Origin: Actinomycetes bacterium | Lineage (GTDB): Bacteria; Actinomycetota; Acidimicrobiia; Acidimicrobiales; Palsa-688 | Assembly (NCBI GenBank): GCA_021816565.1 | Contig: JAKAXN010000076.1 | Coordinates: 1 to 14,386 of the forward strand | Length of the DNA: 14,386 nt | Direction of reading: 5' to 3' | In this document: one piece after another, positions 1-6,860 of the stretch | Numbering within the stretch: position 1 is the stretch's first letter | Layout of the letters: every line of letters begins with the position of its first letter | Position numbers and translations under genes: made by a program | Notes under the pieces: generated by a model | Databases searched by the model: none | What the model was told of the DNA's origin: nothing | The model's input: the letters and a program-made list of their open reading frames with translations, nothing else

Positions 1-2211
1 CCCGGTGCCGAAGTCGTCGATGGCGATGCGGACGCCCAGGTCGCTCAGCCGGCGCAGGGTCCTCTCGGATCGGTCCAGGTCGAGCATCATCGACGATTCG
101 GTGATCTCGACGGTCAGATGGGCCGGGTTGACCCCGGTGTCGATGATCAGCCGGCCCAGGCGGTCCACCAGGGTCGAGTCGAAGAGGCTGCGGGCCGACA
201 CGTTGACGCCCATGGTGATCTCGTAGCCGTCGTCTCGCCACCGCCGGAGCTCCTCCAGGGCGGTGCGGATCACCCACCAGGTCACCGGCTCGATGAGGCC
301 GGTCTGCTCGGCCACCGGGATGAACTCGTCGGGTGCCACGAAGCCCAGCTCCGGGTGTCGCCAGCGCAGCAGCGCCTCAAAGGCGGTGACGGAGCCCGAG
401 GCGATGTCGGCGATCGGCTGGTACCACAGCTCCAGGCCACCGGCCTCCACCGCCCTCTGCAACTCGGTGGCCAGCACCAGCCGGCGGGTGGAGTGATGGT
501 CGATCTCCGGCTCGTAGACCACGATGCCCCGACCGCTGTTCTTGGCCGAGTACATGGCCACGTCGGCTCTCTTCAGGAGGCCGGCCGGATCCTCGCCGTG
601 CAGCGGGGCCAGAGCCACCCCCATGCTGGCCCGCAGGGTGAGGACCATGCCGTCCACCTCGATCGGGGCGGCCACCGCCTCCAGCAGCCGGCGGGCCATG
701 GACTCCACCTGCTGCGTACCCGTGGCCGACGGGATCACGAAGGCGAACTCGTCACCGCCCAGGCGGGCCGCCAGCCGGGACCGGCCCACCGTGGCGTCGA
801 CCCGGGCGGCGACGGCCTTCAAGATGGCGTCACCGGCGTGGTGGCCCAGGGTGTCGTTGACCTCCTTGAAGCCGTCGAGATCCATGAGCATGACGGCGAC
901 CAGACTGGATCCCCGGCGGTTCTTGACTGCGGCCGACACCACCTGGCTGAGCAGGGTCCGGTTGGCCAGGCCGGTCAGCCCGTCGTGGTAGGCCTGGTGC
1001 TCCCGGGCCGCCACCTCCACCTTCAACCGGTCCAACCGGGCGCAGCTGGTCAGGGCCGTGGCCAGGTGGGCGGCCAGGGCCTCGAGGAGCGCCAGGTCAT
1101 CCGGCTCGAAGGAGACCAGTTCGTTGCCGTCCCGGTCGGCGGCGACGAGTACCCCGTGATGGTCGTCGGCCATGGTCACCGGCACGAGGATGGCGTCGCG
1201 GAAGCCGTGGACGGCCAGGTACGTGCTGGGCTGGCCCCGCCGCAGGAGCAGCGGCCGGCGGGTGGAGCTCACGTCCCGTTCCAGGGGATCGAGCGGCACC
1301 ACCTCCCGCACCAGAGAGCCGGCGGCGTCGAGCGAGTAGCGCGAGGCCCCTGCGGGCTGCTCCATGCAGAGAAATACCCGCTCGGAGTGCAGGATGGCCG
1401 CCACCTCGTCCAGGGCGCACGCCAGGACCTCGCTGTGCTCTGACAGCTCGGCCAGCCTGACCGTGAAGCCGTAGAGGGACCTCTGGTCGGCGTAGCGCTG
1501 CCGGAGCCGGGCACTGGCCGCCTGGTAACGACCCACCACCAGGCCCGGTCCGGCCAGCACCAGCAGCGACCAAGGCTCGGTCCAATAAGCCTCGAGCGCC
1601 ATGATTATGAGCACCGCGGTGGACGGCACGAGCACCAGCAACTCGCGGGTCAGGTGGGCGATCATGGCCCCTTCGACAGGAGTCCCGGACGCGAACACGA
1701 CGGCGACCACGAACACGCTGGTGTAGAGCGTGTAGGCAAGCAGTGCGGCGACCAGGGCCAACCATCCGCGAGGTGTCACCGGACTGGCTGAGCCCATCGC
1801 GCCCTGCATGACCAGCAGAGAAAATGCCAGCGCGCCGGCCTGGTTTCCAACGTTGAACACAACCCTGACCGGGTTGACCCTCTGTACGGTCATGCTGACT
1901 GCCACCGCCACCGCCACCGCTGGGATCACGGCGACAGCCGGCGTGAGGACTGCGCCGAGCAGGATCGGGAAGCAGGAGAGATCCGTCTTCATCGAGTTCT
2001 GCCGCACGTGAACGTGCACCGGCATCAGCGAAAGGATGGCCACGCCGCACGCAACAGCCTCCCACGGAAGATGGTGGGCAATAGGCCAATGGGGGCGCTG
2101 CGAACAGGCGATAACGGACAGGACGGCGGCCTGGGCAGCAACCAGGCCGATGACGACCCAGACCCGGTGCGGTGCCTCTAATCGCCTGACCAGTCCTGCC
2201 CCTGCCGTCAC
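1..2211 (-). CDS. Membrane GAF-GGDEF-EAL protein (diguanylate cyclase/phosphodiesterase), C-terminus cut by window edge
   Basis: Probable cyclic-di-GMP enzyme at the inner membrane. The frame stays open from the left edge to an in-frame stop at 2284-2286. I chose the GTG at 2209-2211 because GAGGA lies 6 nt upstream. Residues 18-226 hold about six to seven hydrophobic segments, including an Ala-Val repeat near 98-105. A GAF domain spans about 245-395. The GGDEF domain (about 405-565) has HDGLTGLAN at 409-417, MDLDGFKEVND and an intact GGDEF at 485-489, so cyclase activity is plausible. An RxxD inhibitory site is not seen at the usual spacing before GGDEF. The EAL domain starts near 580, with EALLRW at 612-617, NVSARSL, EITES and DDFGTG; the remaining catalytic residues lie outside the window. 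Whether it makes or breaks down c-di-GMP cannot be told. It is divergent from the exporter. Confidence 0.93.
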   Translation of the reverse strand, partial: MTAGAGLVRRLEAPHRVWVVIGLVAAQAAVLSVIACSQRPHWPIAHHLPWEAVACGVAILSLMPVHVHVRQNSMKTDLSCFPILLGAVLTPAVAVIPAVAVAVAVSMTVQRVNPVRVVFNVGNQAGALAFSLLVMQGAMGSASPVTPRGWLALVAALLAYTLYTSVFVVAVVFASGTPVEGAMIAHLTRELLVLVPSTAVLIIMALEAYWTEPWSLLVLAGPGLVVGRYQAASARLRQRYADQRSLYGFTVRLAELSEHSEVLACALDEVAAILHSERVFLCMEQPAGASRYSLDAAGSLVREVVPLDPLERDVSSTRRPLLLRRGQPSTYLAVHGFRDAILVPVTMADDHHGVLVAADRDGNELVSFEPDDLALLEALAAHLATALTSCARLDRLKVEVAAREHQAYHDGLTGLANRTLLSQVVSAAVKNRRGSSLVAVMLMDLDGFKEVNDTLGHHAGDAILKAVAARVDATVGRSRLAARLGGDEFAFVIPSATGTQQVESMARRLLEAVAAPIEVDGMVLTLRASMGVALAPLHGEDPAGLLKRADVAMYSAKNSGRGIVVYEPEIDHHSTRRLVLATELQRAVEAGGLELWYQPIADIASGSVTAFEALLRWRHPELGFVAPDEFIPVAEQTGLIEPVTWWVIRTALEELRRWRDDGYEITMGVNVSARSLFDSTLVDRLGRLIIDTGVNPAHLTVEITESSMMLDLDRSERTLRRLSDLGVRIAIDDFGTG

Positions 2212-2217
2212 GCTTCG

Positions 2218-2222
2218 TCCTC
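2218..2222 (-). promoter_or_regulatory. Shine-Dalgarno site fixing the GTG start of the GGDEF/EAL gene
   Basis: GAGGA on the minus strand, 6 nt before GTG at 2211-2209. There is no better start between here and the in-frame stop at 2284-2286, apart from a TTG at 2250-2248 that has no comparable site. Confidence 0.6.
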
Positions 2223-2401
2223 GATCTGCCCCGGCCGCTCTCTCGGCCAACCGCTCTGCTGCGCAGCGGTCCCAAACTTTCCGCTATCGGCCCATCTGAC
2301 CCTACACCGCGGTTAGTGGCGAGGAATGAGTCATCGGCAATATCGTCCGCTACACGCGAAACCTGTAGTGTTTCCGCCGAGGGCAGAAGAAAACGAAAGA
2401 C

Positions 2402-2415
2402 GGACAATGCTGTCC
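2402..2415. repeat. Short inverted repeat GGACA-N4-TGTCC
   Basis: Perfect 5-bp arms around ATGC, about 190 nt upstream of the GGDEF/EAL start. The size fits an operator half-site pair, but no regulator is known. Confidence 0.3.
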
Positions 2416-2498
2416 CTGTTTCGGACTATTCGACCCTCCACGCCCTACTCCCTGCGGACGGTGAGGCCGGGAAGGGCGGGAACGGATCAATTCCGAAT

Positions 2499-2510
2499 CT
2501 CATCGATGAG
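2499..2510. repeat. Perfect 12-bp palindrome CTCATCGATGAG
   Basis: An uninterrupted palindrome between the divergent GGDEF/EAL and exporter genes. It could be an operator for a dimeric regulator; chance occurrence is not excluded. Confidence 0.3.
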
Positions 2511-2543
2511 GGGAGGTGGGTGCAGGGTGTTCAACGTCAAGTG

Positions 2544-2577
2544 GGGCTGAGGTCGGTTTGCAGACCGACCTCAACCC
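2544..2577. repeat. Strong hairpin 1 in exporter upstream region
   Basis: Arms TGAGGTCGGT (2548-2557) and ACCGACCTCA (2564-2573) pair perfectly around the 6-nt loop TTGCAG. One mismatch (C2547/A2574) and three more G-C pairs extend the stem. In a minus-strand RNA the mismatch becomes a G-U pair, giving a continuous 14-bp stem. Neither side is followed directly by a T-run, so it is not a standard intrinsic terminator. The nearest T-rich motif, GTTTTGAG, is 17 nt downstream on the plus strand. Confidence 0.6.
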
Positions 2578-2661
2578 GTAGCACTGACCTGTTTTGAGCC
2601 TCCACGCTGTCGAGACCTGGTGGCTCTTTCGGGTCGAATGTTCCTGTTGTCTATCGGGCTC

Positions 2662-2706
2662 GATCGCCGGTTGCTTTATGGGAGCAACCGGCGATCCGGC
2701 CGTTTT
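2662..2706 (+). terminator. Strong hairpin 2 with TTTT tail, possible attenuator or terminator before the exporter
   Basis: Arms GATCGCCGGTTGCT (2662-2675) and AGCAACCGGCGATC (2683-2696) form a perfect 14-bp stem with a 7-nt loop. CGGCC and then TTTT (2703-2706) follow on the plus strand. The exporter start is only 39 nt past the T-run. No plus-strand gene ends upstream, so if it terminates transcription it must act on a leader of the exporter or on an unannotated small RNA. The T-run is short and 6 nt from the stem, so termination is uncertain, but the stem itself is solid. Confidence 0.4.
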
Positions 2707-2744
2707 GAGACCTATTTTCTGGAATTTCTTCTGGGGCGACCTAC

Positions 2745-4022
2745 GTGAAGCAGCGTTTTCGACTGGGGCGGCATTTCCAACAGCTGTGGCTGGCCACCGG
2801 GGTTTCGTCGCTCGGCGACGGCATGGTCCTGGTGGCCTTCCCGTTGCTGGCCCTCACCCTCACCCGTGATCCGATGGTCATCGCCGGCCTGGTGGCAGCT
2901 GAGCAGGCCCCCGCCCTCCTGGTCGCCCTCCCGGTCGGGGCCATCGCCGACCGGCGCAACCGCCGCCGGCTCATCCTGGCCGTCGAGGTCGCCCGCTTCG
3001 CCGTGCTGGGTCTGTTCGGGGTGGCTGTCCTGGCCGGGATGGACAGCCTCCCGCTCATCTTCGTCGCCGCCGTCCTCCTCGGCGGCCTGGGGGTGGCCTT
3101 CGATGTCGTATCCGGGGCGTGCCTGCCGGCGATCGTCGAGGAGGATCAGCTGGTGGCGGCCAACACCCGACTGATGACCGCCCTCCTGGCGGGCCGCGAG
3201 ATGGCCGGCCAGGCTCTGGGCGGGGTGGTGTTCGCCGCGGCCCGCAGCGTCCCGTTCCTGGCCGACTCCTTGAGCTTCGTGGGCTCGGCGGTCCTGTTGA
3301 GCGGGGCGCTGCCCGATGAGGAGCCGCCCGGGGATGAGCCCGGATCGGTCTGGACCGACCTGTGGACGGGGTTGCGTTGGTTCGCCGCGCAGCCCGTGCT
3401 GCGCCTGCTGGCTGGCATCGTGGCCAGCCTGGCGTTCTTCCAGGCTGCGGTGTTCGGCGTCATGGTGATCTTCGCCACCACCCGGCTGCATCTCCACGGA
3501 ACCGGCTTCGGGATCCTGATGGCGGCCGCCGCGTGCGGGACGCTCGTGGCCTCTCCCATCGCCCCCCGCCTGCACCGGCGGATCGGGAGCGCCCGCAGCA
3601 TCGTGACCGCGGGCCTGATCGCCGGAGCGACCTACCCGGTGCTGGCGGTGACGCGCTCGGCGGTGGTGGCCGGCATCGCCCTGGCCGCCGAGGCGCTGGC
3701 CGTCGTGATCGGCAACGCCGCCAGCCGGTCGGTCCGCCAATCGACCGTGCCGGCCGACATGCAGGGGCGGGCCGCGTCCGCCTACCAGACGCTGGTACTG
3801 GTCAGCCTCCCACTCGGAGCCCTGGCCGGCGGTCTGGCCACCTCGGCCATCGGCATCTCCTGGGCCTTTGCGGGGGCCGGAGCCGTCCAGCTCATGGTGA
3901 TCGCCGCGCTGGGCCCCCGGCTGGCGGGCCGCATGACCCCGGTCGTGGACCTGAGGGCCGGACGGCCCCGCCGGCCCGAGCCGGCCGAGCAGCCCGGAGT
4001 GGCGCCCGGCCAGGCGGCCTAG
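2745..4022 (+). CDS. Major facilitator superfamily exporter (MFS_3/EntS-like)
   Basis: Inner-membrane drug/metabolite:H+ antiporter-type protein of 425 aa, with about twelve hydrophobic segments. The MFS motif A loop GAIADRRNRRRL is at residues 65-76 between TM2 and TM3. The stretch around 116-143 (ACLPAIVEEDQLVAANTRL) matches the conserved loop of the MFS_3/enterobactin-exporter branch. A charged cytoplasmic loop (about 190-203) separates the two halves. A Pro/Arg-rich tail follows TM12. The GTG at 2745 is chosen because the family's first helix begins right after it (FQQLWLATGVSSLGDG); the next start, ATG at 2823, would remove that helix. The ribosome site is weak (GGGG about 10 nt upstream). 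It is transcribed alone, divergent from the GGDEF/EAL gene. The substrate cannot be inferred. Confidence 0.9.
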   Translation: MKQRFRLGRHFQQLWLATGVSSLGDGMVLVAFPLLALTLTRDPMVIAGLVAAEQAPALLVALPVGAIADRRNRRRLILAVEVARFAVLGLFGVAVLAGMDSLPLIFVAAVLLGGLGVAFDVVSGACLPAIVEEDQLVAANTRLMTALLAGREMAGQALGGVVFAAARSVPFLADSLSFVGSAVLLSGALPDEEPPGDEPGSVWTDLWTGLRWFAAQPVLRLLAGIVASLAFFQAAVFGVMVIFATTRLHLHGTGFGILMAAAACGTLVASPIAPRLHRRIGSARSIVTAGLIAGATYPVLAVTRSAVVAGIALAAEALAVVIGNAASRSVRQSTVPADMQGRAASAYQTLVLVSLPLGALAGGLATSAIGISWAFAGAGAVQLMVIAALGPRLAGRMTPVVDLRAGRPRRPEPAEQPGVAPGQAA

Positions 4023-4101
4023 GCGCAATTCCGGGAGTCGTCTTCGGTGGGTGACCGCGGACCGGGGCGATCTGCCGCCCTCTAGGCCAGGCTCCCTTCG
4101 A

Positions 4102-4117
4102 GGAGGTGTCCACCTCC
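4102..4117. repeat. 16-bp palindrome GGAGGTG-TC-CACCTCC
   Basis: Perfect 7-bp arms with a 2-nt centre, 35 nt upstream of the candidate -35 element of the phosphatase gene and 80 nt after the exporter stop. Its position suits an activator site. It could also be a small stem at the end of the exporter transcript, but it has no T-run. Confidence 0.4.
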
Positions 4118-4151
4118 AACCCCTGACGTCCGGGCGTACCGACGCTCTGCG

Positions 4152-4180
4152 TTGCCGGACTTCAGGCTGGGGAGTATCTT
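4152..4180 (+). promoter_or_regulatory. Candidate promoter of the PP2C phosphatase gene
   Basis: TTGCCG (4152-4157) and TATCTT (4175-4180) are 17 nt apart, the ideal spacing, each matching the housekeeping consensus at four of six bases. The same stretch can be read as GTTGCC-N15-GAGTAT, close to the SigB/SigF-type GTTT/GGGTAT consensus. That would suit autoregulation of a stress-type phosphatase gene. Start of transcription would fall near 4187, leaving a leader of about 110 nt. Confidence 0.4.
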
Positions 4181-4183
4181 CGG

Positions 4184-4207
4184 CCTCGGTTGCGCAGCCA
4201 GCCGAGG
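4184..4207 (+). other. Possible 5' leader hairpin of the phosphatase mRNA
   Basis: CCTCGG (4184-4189) can pair with CCGAGG (4202-4207) around a 12-nt loop. This is almost exactly where the predicted transcript would begin. It may stabilise the 5' end; no function is shown. Confidence 0.25.
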
Positions 4208-4298
4208 GAAGCAGACGATTCCACCCCGCTCTGTTCGGCGCGCCGCTGCGCCGGCCCGGAGCGGGGCGCCCGGGCCGAGCGCGGAGAGCCACTGAAGA

Positions 4299-6020
4299 AT
4301 GACCTCTAAAGACGGTGATCCGTCGAAATCCCATCCTGATACGGCACCGGTCGTTCCCTCCTGGTTGCTGGAGGCGTTCGACCTGGCCCCGATGATGGTG
4401 ACGCTTACGGCCGGTCCCGACCACCGACTGGTGTGGCGCAACCGGATGGGAGTGGAGGTGTTCGGCCCGGTGGAGGGAGGCCGGCCCCTGAGGGAGGTGT
4501 TTCCCGACACCAACCCGGCCACCCTCGAGCTGTGGGACCGGGCCTGGCGGGGTGAGTCCGTGATGCTTCCGCGCCGGGTGGTGGGCCCGCGTGACGTGAC
4601 CGGACGGCAGCGGGTGATCCGTTTCTCCCTGGCTCCCGTGCCCGGCCCCGACGGCCGGCCGGTCGGCGTGATCCAGTTCGGGGCGGATTCCACGGTCGAA
4701 GCGGAGGCGGAGACCGAAGCCGCCCGGTCCCGGCTGCTGGCCGACGTCTCCGCGGCGTTGGCCGGAACCGGCGACGCCCGCCAGGCGCTGCAGGCGCTGA
4801 CCGACGCTCTGGTGCCGGAGGTGGCCGACCTGGCCGCGGTCTACGCCTACTCATCGGTGGTCTCGGAGGCCGGGCAACCTCCGCCCGCCGATCCGGTGGC
4901 GTTGTCAACCGTCGGCGGCCTCGACCGCCTCGGACCGCCTCCGCCCCCCAGCCGCCGGGGGCGCTCCCGGTGGCGGTCGACACTGATGACCGGCGCCGCC
5001 ATGGTGGTGGCGGTCGACCCCGACACGCTGGACCAGCTCGACCCGGACCCGGCCCTTCAGAAATGGATGGCGGAGGCCCGGGCCACGTCAGTGGCCGTCG
5101 CTCCCCTGGTTGTGGCCGGTGATCTGGCCGGCGGGGTGGTGCTGGTGGCCACCCGCGGACGGCCTTCCTACGACGAGGGCGACGTGCAGTTCCTGGCCGA
5201 GGTCACGGGCCGGGCAGGCGCCGCCATCACCGAGGTCCGGGCCAAGGACCGTAACCGGAGGATCGCCGAACGGCTGCAGCAGGCGCTCCTACCCACCCGC
5301 CCGCCCCAACCGCCCGCCCTCGACGTGGCCGCCCGCTACGTGCCCGGGGGCAGCGACAGTCCGGTCGGCGGAGACTGGTGGGACGTGCTGGAGGTCGGCA
5401 CCCGGGTGGGCCTCGGCATAGGCGACATCTCCGGTCACGGCATCGGGGCCGCCGCCCTGATGGGGCAGGCCCGGGTGGCCATGCGCGCCGCCAGCCAGGC
5501 CCAGCTGCCCCCGGCCGAAGTCCTGGCCCTGGTGGACAACCATCTGTCGGAGACCATCGACCAGGAGTGGGGCGACGGGGCCGACCTGCACCGCTTCGCC
5601 ACCGCCCTCTACGCGGTGGTCGATCCCGACGCCGGCGCGGTGCGGGTGGCCTCCGCCGGGCACCTGCCGGCGCTGATCAGGTCCCGGACCGGCCAGGTCC
5701 GGGCCCTCGGTGCGGTCCCGGGACCGCCGCTCGGCCTGGCCCTCGGCGGCTACACCGAGACAGAGTTTCCCCTCCAGCCGGGGGACGTCCTGGTGGCGTA
5801 CACCGACGGGCTGGTGGAGACCCGCCTGGTCGCCGTCGACGAGGGCATCGAGCGGCTGGCCACGGCCCTGTCCGAGTGCCCGGCCGACATCGGGGTGGAG
5901 CAGCTGGCCGACCGCCTGCTCGAGTGCATGGGCCACCTGGAACGGCCCGGCGGCGACGACCTGGCCCTCCTCGTGGCCCGCTTCACCGGCCCGGTGACCT
6001 CCCCGGCCGCTGGGGTCTGA
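4299..6020 (+). CDS. PAS-GAF-PP2C (RsbU/SpoIIE-type) serine phosphatase
   Basis: Cytoplasmic Mn2+/Mg2+-dependent Ser/Thr phosphatase of 573 aa. In this family such enzymes dephosphorylate anti-sigma-factor antagonists (STAS proteins) in partner switching. Domains in order: PAS at about 22-130, GAF at about 150-315, a linker helix (about 315-332), and PP2C/SpoIIE at about 335-563. Metal-site motifs are all present: GGDWWD (357-362), GDISGHG (375-381), YTDG (501-504) and GGDD (551-554), so it should be active. There is no transmembrane segment and no C-terminal HATPase kinase domain. The ATG at 4299 has GGAGAG 10 nt upstream. A hemerythrin gene follows 75 nt later on the same strand. No anti-sigma factor, STAS protein or sigma factor lies in the window, so the target is unknown. 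Confidence 0.92.
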   Translation: MTSKDGDPSKSHPDTAPVVPSWLLEAFDLAPMMVTLTAGPDHRLVWRNRMGVEVFGPVEGGRPLREVFPDTNPATLELWDRAWRGESVMLPRRVVGPRDVTGRQRVIRFSLAPVPGPDGRPVGVIQFGADSTVEAEAETEAARSRLLADVSAALAGTGDARQALQALTDALVPEVADLAAVYAYSSVVSEAGQPPPADPVALSTVGGLDRLGPPPPPSRRGRSRWRSTLMTGAAMVVAVDPDTLDQLDPDPALQKWMAEARATSVAVAPLVVAGDLAGGVVLVATRGRPSYDEGDVQFLAEVTGRAGAAITEVRAKDRNRRIAERLQQALLPTRPPQPPALDVAARYVPGGSDSPVGGDWWDVLEVGTRVGLGIGDISGHGIGAAALMGQARVAMRAASQAQLPPAEVLALVDNHLSETIDQEWGDGADLHRFATALYAVVDPDAGAVRVASAGHLPALIRSRTGQVRALGAVPGPPLGLALGGYTETEFPLQPGDVLVAYTDGLVETRLVAVDEGIERLATALSECPADIGVEQLADRLLECMGHLERPGGDDLALLVARFTGPVTSPAAGV

Positions 6021-6082
6021 TCAGGACGGTTGCCGCCCACCGCACCGGGGTAGCTGCCTTCCGGCTGTCACCGACACGGACT

Positions 6083-6087
6083 GGAGG
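6083..6087 (+). promoter_or_regulatory. Shine-Dalgarno GGAGG of the hemerythrin gene
   Basis: GGAGG lies 8 nt before the ATG at 6096. It is one of the best ribosome sites in the window and fixes that start. Confidence 0.65.
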
Positions 6088-6095
6088 ATCATCAC

Positions 6096-6632
6096 ATGGC
6101 GGACCCCTTCGCTCTGCTCAGGAAGGACCATGAATCGGTGAGGCAGCTGCTCGACGCCCTGGAAGCCGGGCACGGCACCGGCCCGCTCATCGACCGGCTG
6201 GTGATCGAGGAGTCCCGCCACGAGGCCGCCGAGGAGATGTACCTGTGGCCGGCGGTGCGGTCCCGGGCCCCGGGCGGGACCGCTCTGGCCACCGAGGCCG
6301 TCGTGCAGGAGCGGGCGGCCAAGCGGATCCTCGAGGATCTGCGCCAGGCCGCCCCCGGGATGCCGGAGTTCTCCAGCCTGGCCGAAGCGTTCGCCGGGGC
6401 GGCCCGCCGGCACATGGCTTTCGAGGAGGACGAGGCATGGCCCGCCCTGGAGCAGGTGCTCGGAACCGATGACCGCCTGGAGCTGGGCGGTCGGCTCATG
6501 CTGGCGAGGAAGGCCGGGCCCACCCGGCCCCACCCGCACGGACCCGACAGCCCGGGTGGGTTGAAGACCATCGGCACGGCGGCGGCGATGATGGACAAGG
6601 TCGCCGACACGCTCATGCGGCGCAAGCCCTAG
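6096..6632 (+). CDS. Hemerythrin HHE cation-binding domain protein
   Basis: Soluble four-helix protein of 178 aa that in this family binds a di-iron centre and senses or carries O2/NO or handles oxidative stress. Visible ligand candidates are H12 (RKDHESV), H42 and E46 (SRHEAAEEMYLWP), H106 and E110 (RRHMAFEEDEAWP). The histidine usually found at the start of the third core helix is missing: the aligned stretch reads VQERAAKRILEDL, with E72/R73 there. Iron binding may therefore use Glu or be altered. The C-terminal 45 residues are outside the domain, with a Pro/His-rich piece and a short helix. Start supported by GGAGG. It lies 75 nt after the phosphatase, possibly co-transcribed, and its end faces the small minus-strand gene 18 nt away. 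Confidence 0.85.
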   Translation: MADPFALLRKDHESVRQLLDALEAGHGTGPLIDRLVIEESRHEAAEEMYLWPAVRSRAPGGTALATEAVVQERAAKRILEDLRQAAPGMPEFSSLAEAFAGAARRHMAFEEDEAWPALEQVLGTDDRLELGGRLMLARKAGPTRPHPHGPDSPGGLKTIGTAAAMMDKVADTLMRRKP

Positions 6633-6650
6633 AGGCCGGCCGCCCGTCAC

Positions 6651-6860
6651 TCAGTACCGGGCCACCGCCTCGATCATCTCGGAGATGCTCCGGCCGGGCG
6701 GCGGCAGGCAGGCCACGAACCCGCTGGCCGGATCCGACTCGAGGTAGATGCAGTCCGAACAGTCCGCCACCTCCACGTCAGCGCTGTGGCGCGGGCAGAA
6801 GACCTTCCCGTCGTGGACGTAGTACCGCCAACTCCCGGTTGCTTCGCGGTCGATTGCCAT
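6651..6860 (-). CDS. Small Cys-containing protein, function unknown
   Basis: Predicted protein of 69 aa; I do not recognise a named family. From the ATG it has one His/Cys cluster: CPRH (22-25), CSDC (34-37) and a lone Cys at 51, in a compact hydrophilic fold preceded by WRYYVHDGKVF. The spacing CxxH...CxxC resembles a small metal (zinc) knuckle, by inference. The ATG at 6860 is preferred because GGGGGTG lies 7 nt upstream; a GTG at 6869 would add three residues. The reading frame is fully open, its codon use is GC-rich at third positions, and its end falls just after the convergent hemerythrin gene, all of which support a real gene. Low sequence complexity is absent. Confidence 0.65.
   Translation of the reverse strand: MAIDREATGSWRYYVHDGKVFCPRHSADVEVADCSDCIYLESDPASGFVACLPPPGRSISEMIEAVARY

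Larger units (their letters stand above)
2212..2744. other. 533-nt divergent intergenic region, less GC-rich than its surroundings, no convincing gene
   Basis: This gap separates two divergent genes. Its base composition is visibly more A/T-rich than the flanking genes. Short open frames exist, but their translations have no recognisable domain, mutually overlap and show no actinobacterial third-position GC bias, so I call none. It holds two palindromes (2402-2415 and 2499-2510), two strong hairpins (2544-2577 and 2662-2696), and GTTTTGAG twice, at 2591-2598 and 2702-2709, each 3' of a hairpin. I could not identify a clear -35/-10 pair for either flanking gene, though both promoters must lie here. 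It might be an unannotated small RNA, a regulatory leader, or the remains of a mobile element. Confidence 0.6.

Noticed and set aside
118..1443. Long plus-strand open frame opposite the GGDEF/EAL gene
   Set aside because: It is antisense to clear GAF and GGDEF coding sequence; its translation is His/Gly/Gln-rich with no domain, as expected for a shadow frame in GC-rich DNA.
1897..1920. GCCACC-type short tandem repeat
   Set aside because: It lies in frame in a membrane helix of the GGDEF/EAL protein and simply encodes Ala-Val pairs.
1097..2407. 436-codon minus-strand frame overlapping the GGDEF/EAL N-terminus
   Set aside because: It is in another frame of the same strand; its product is Arg/Gly-rich with no motif, whereas the true frame gives membrane helices and GAF-GGDEF-EAL.
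2316..2869. Small plus-strand open frames in the divergent gap
   Set aside because: No homology I can recognise, no good ribosome site, and the second one runs into the exporter in another frame.
2712..4424. 570-codon minus-strand frame opposite the MFS exporter
   Set aside because: It is the antisense shadow of a well-supported transporter, with low-complexity composition.
6634..6641. GGCCGGCC palindrome between convergent genes
   Set aside because: Only 8 bp, no loop or T-run; common by chance in DNA this rich in GC.
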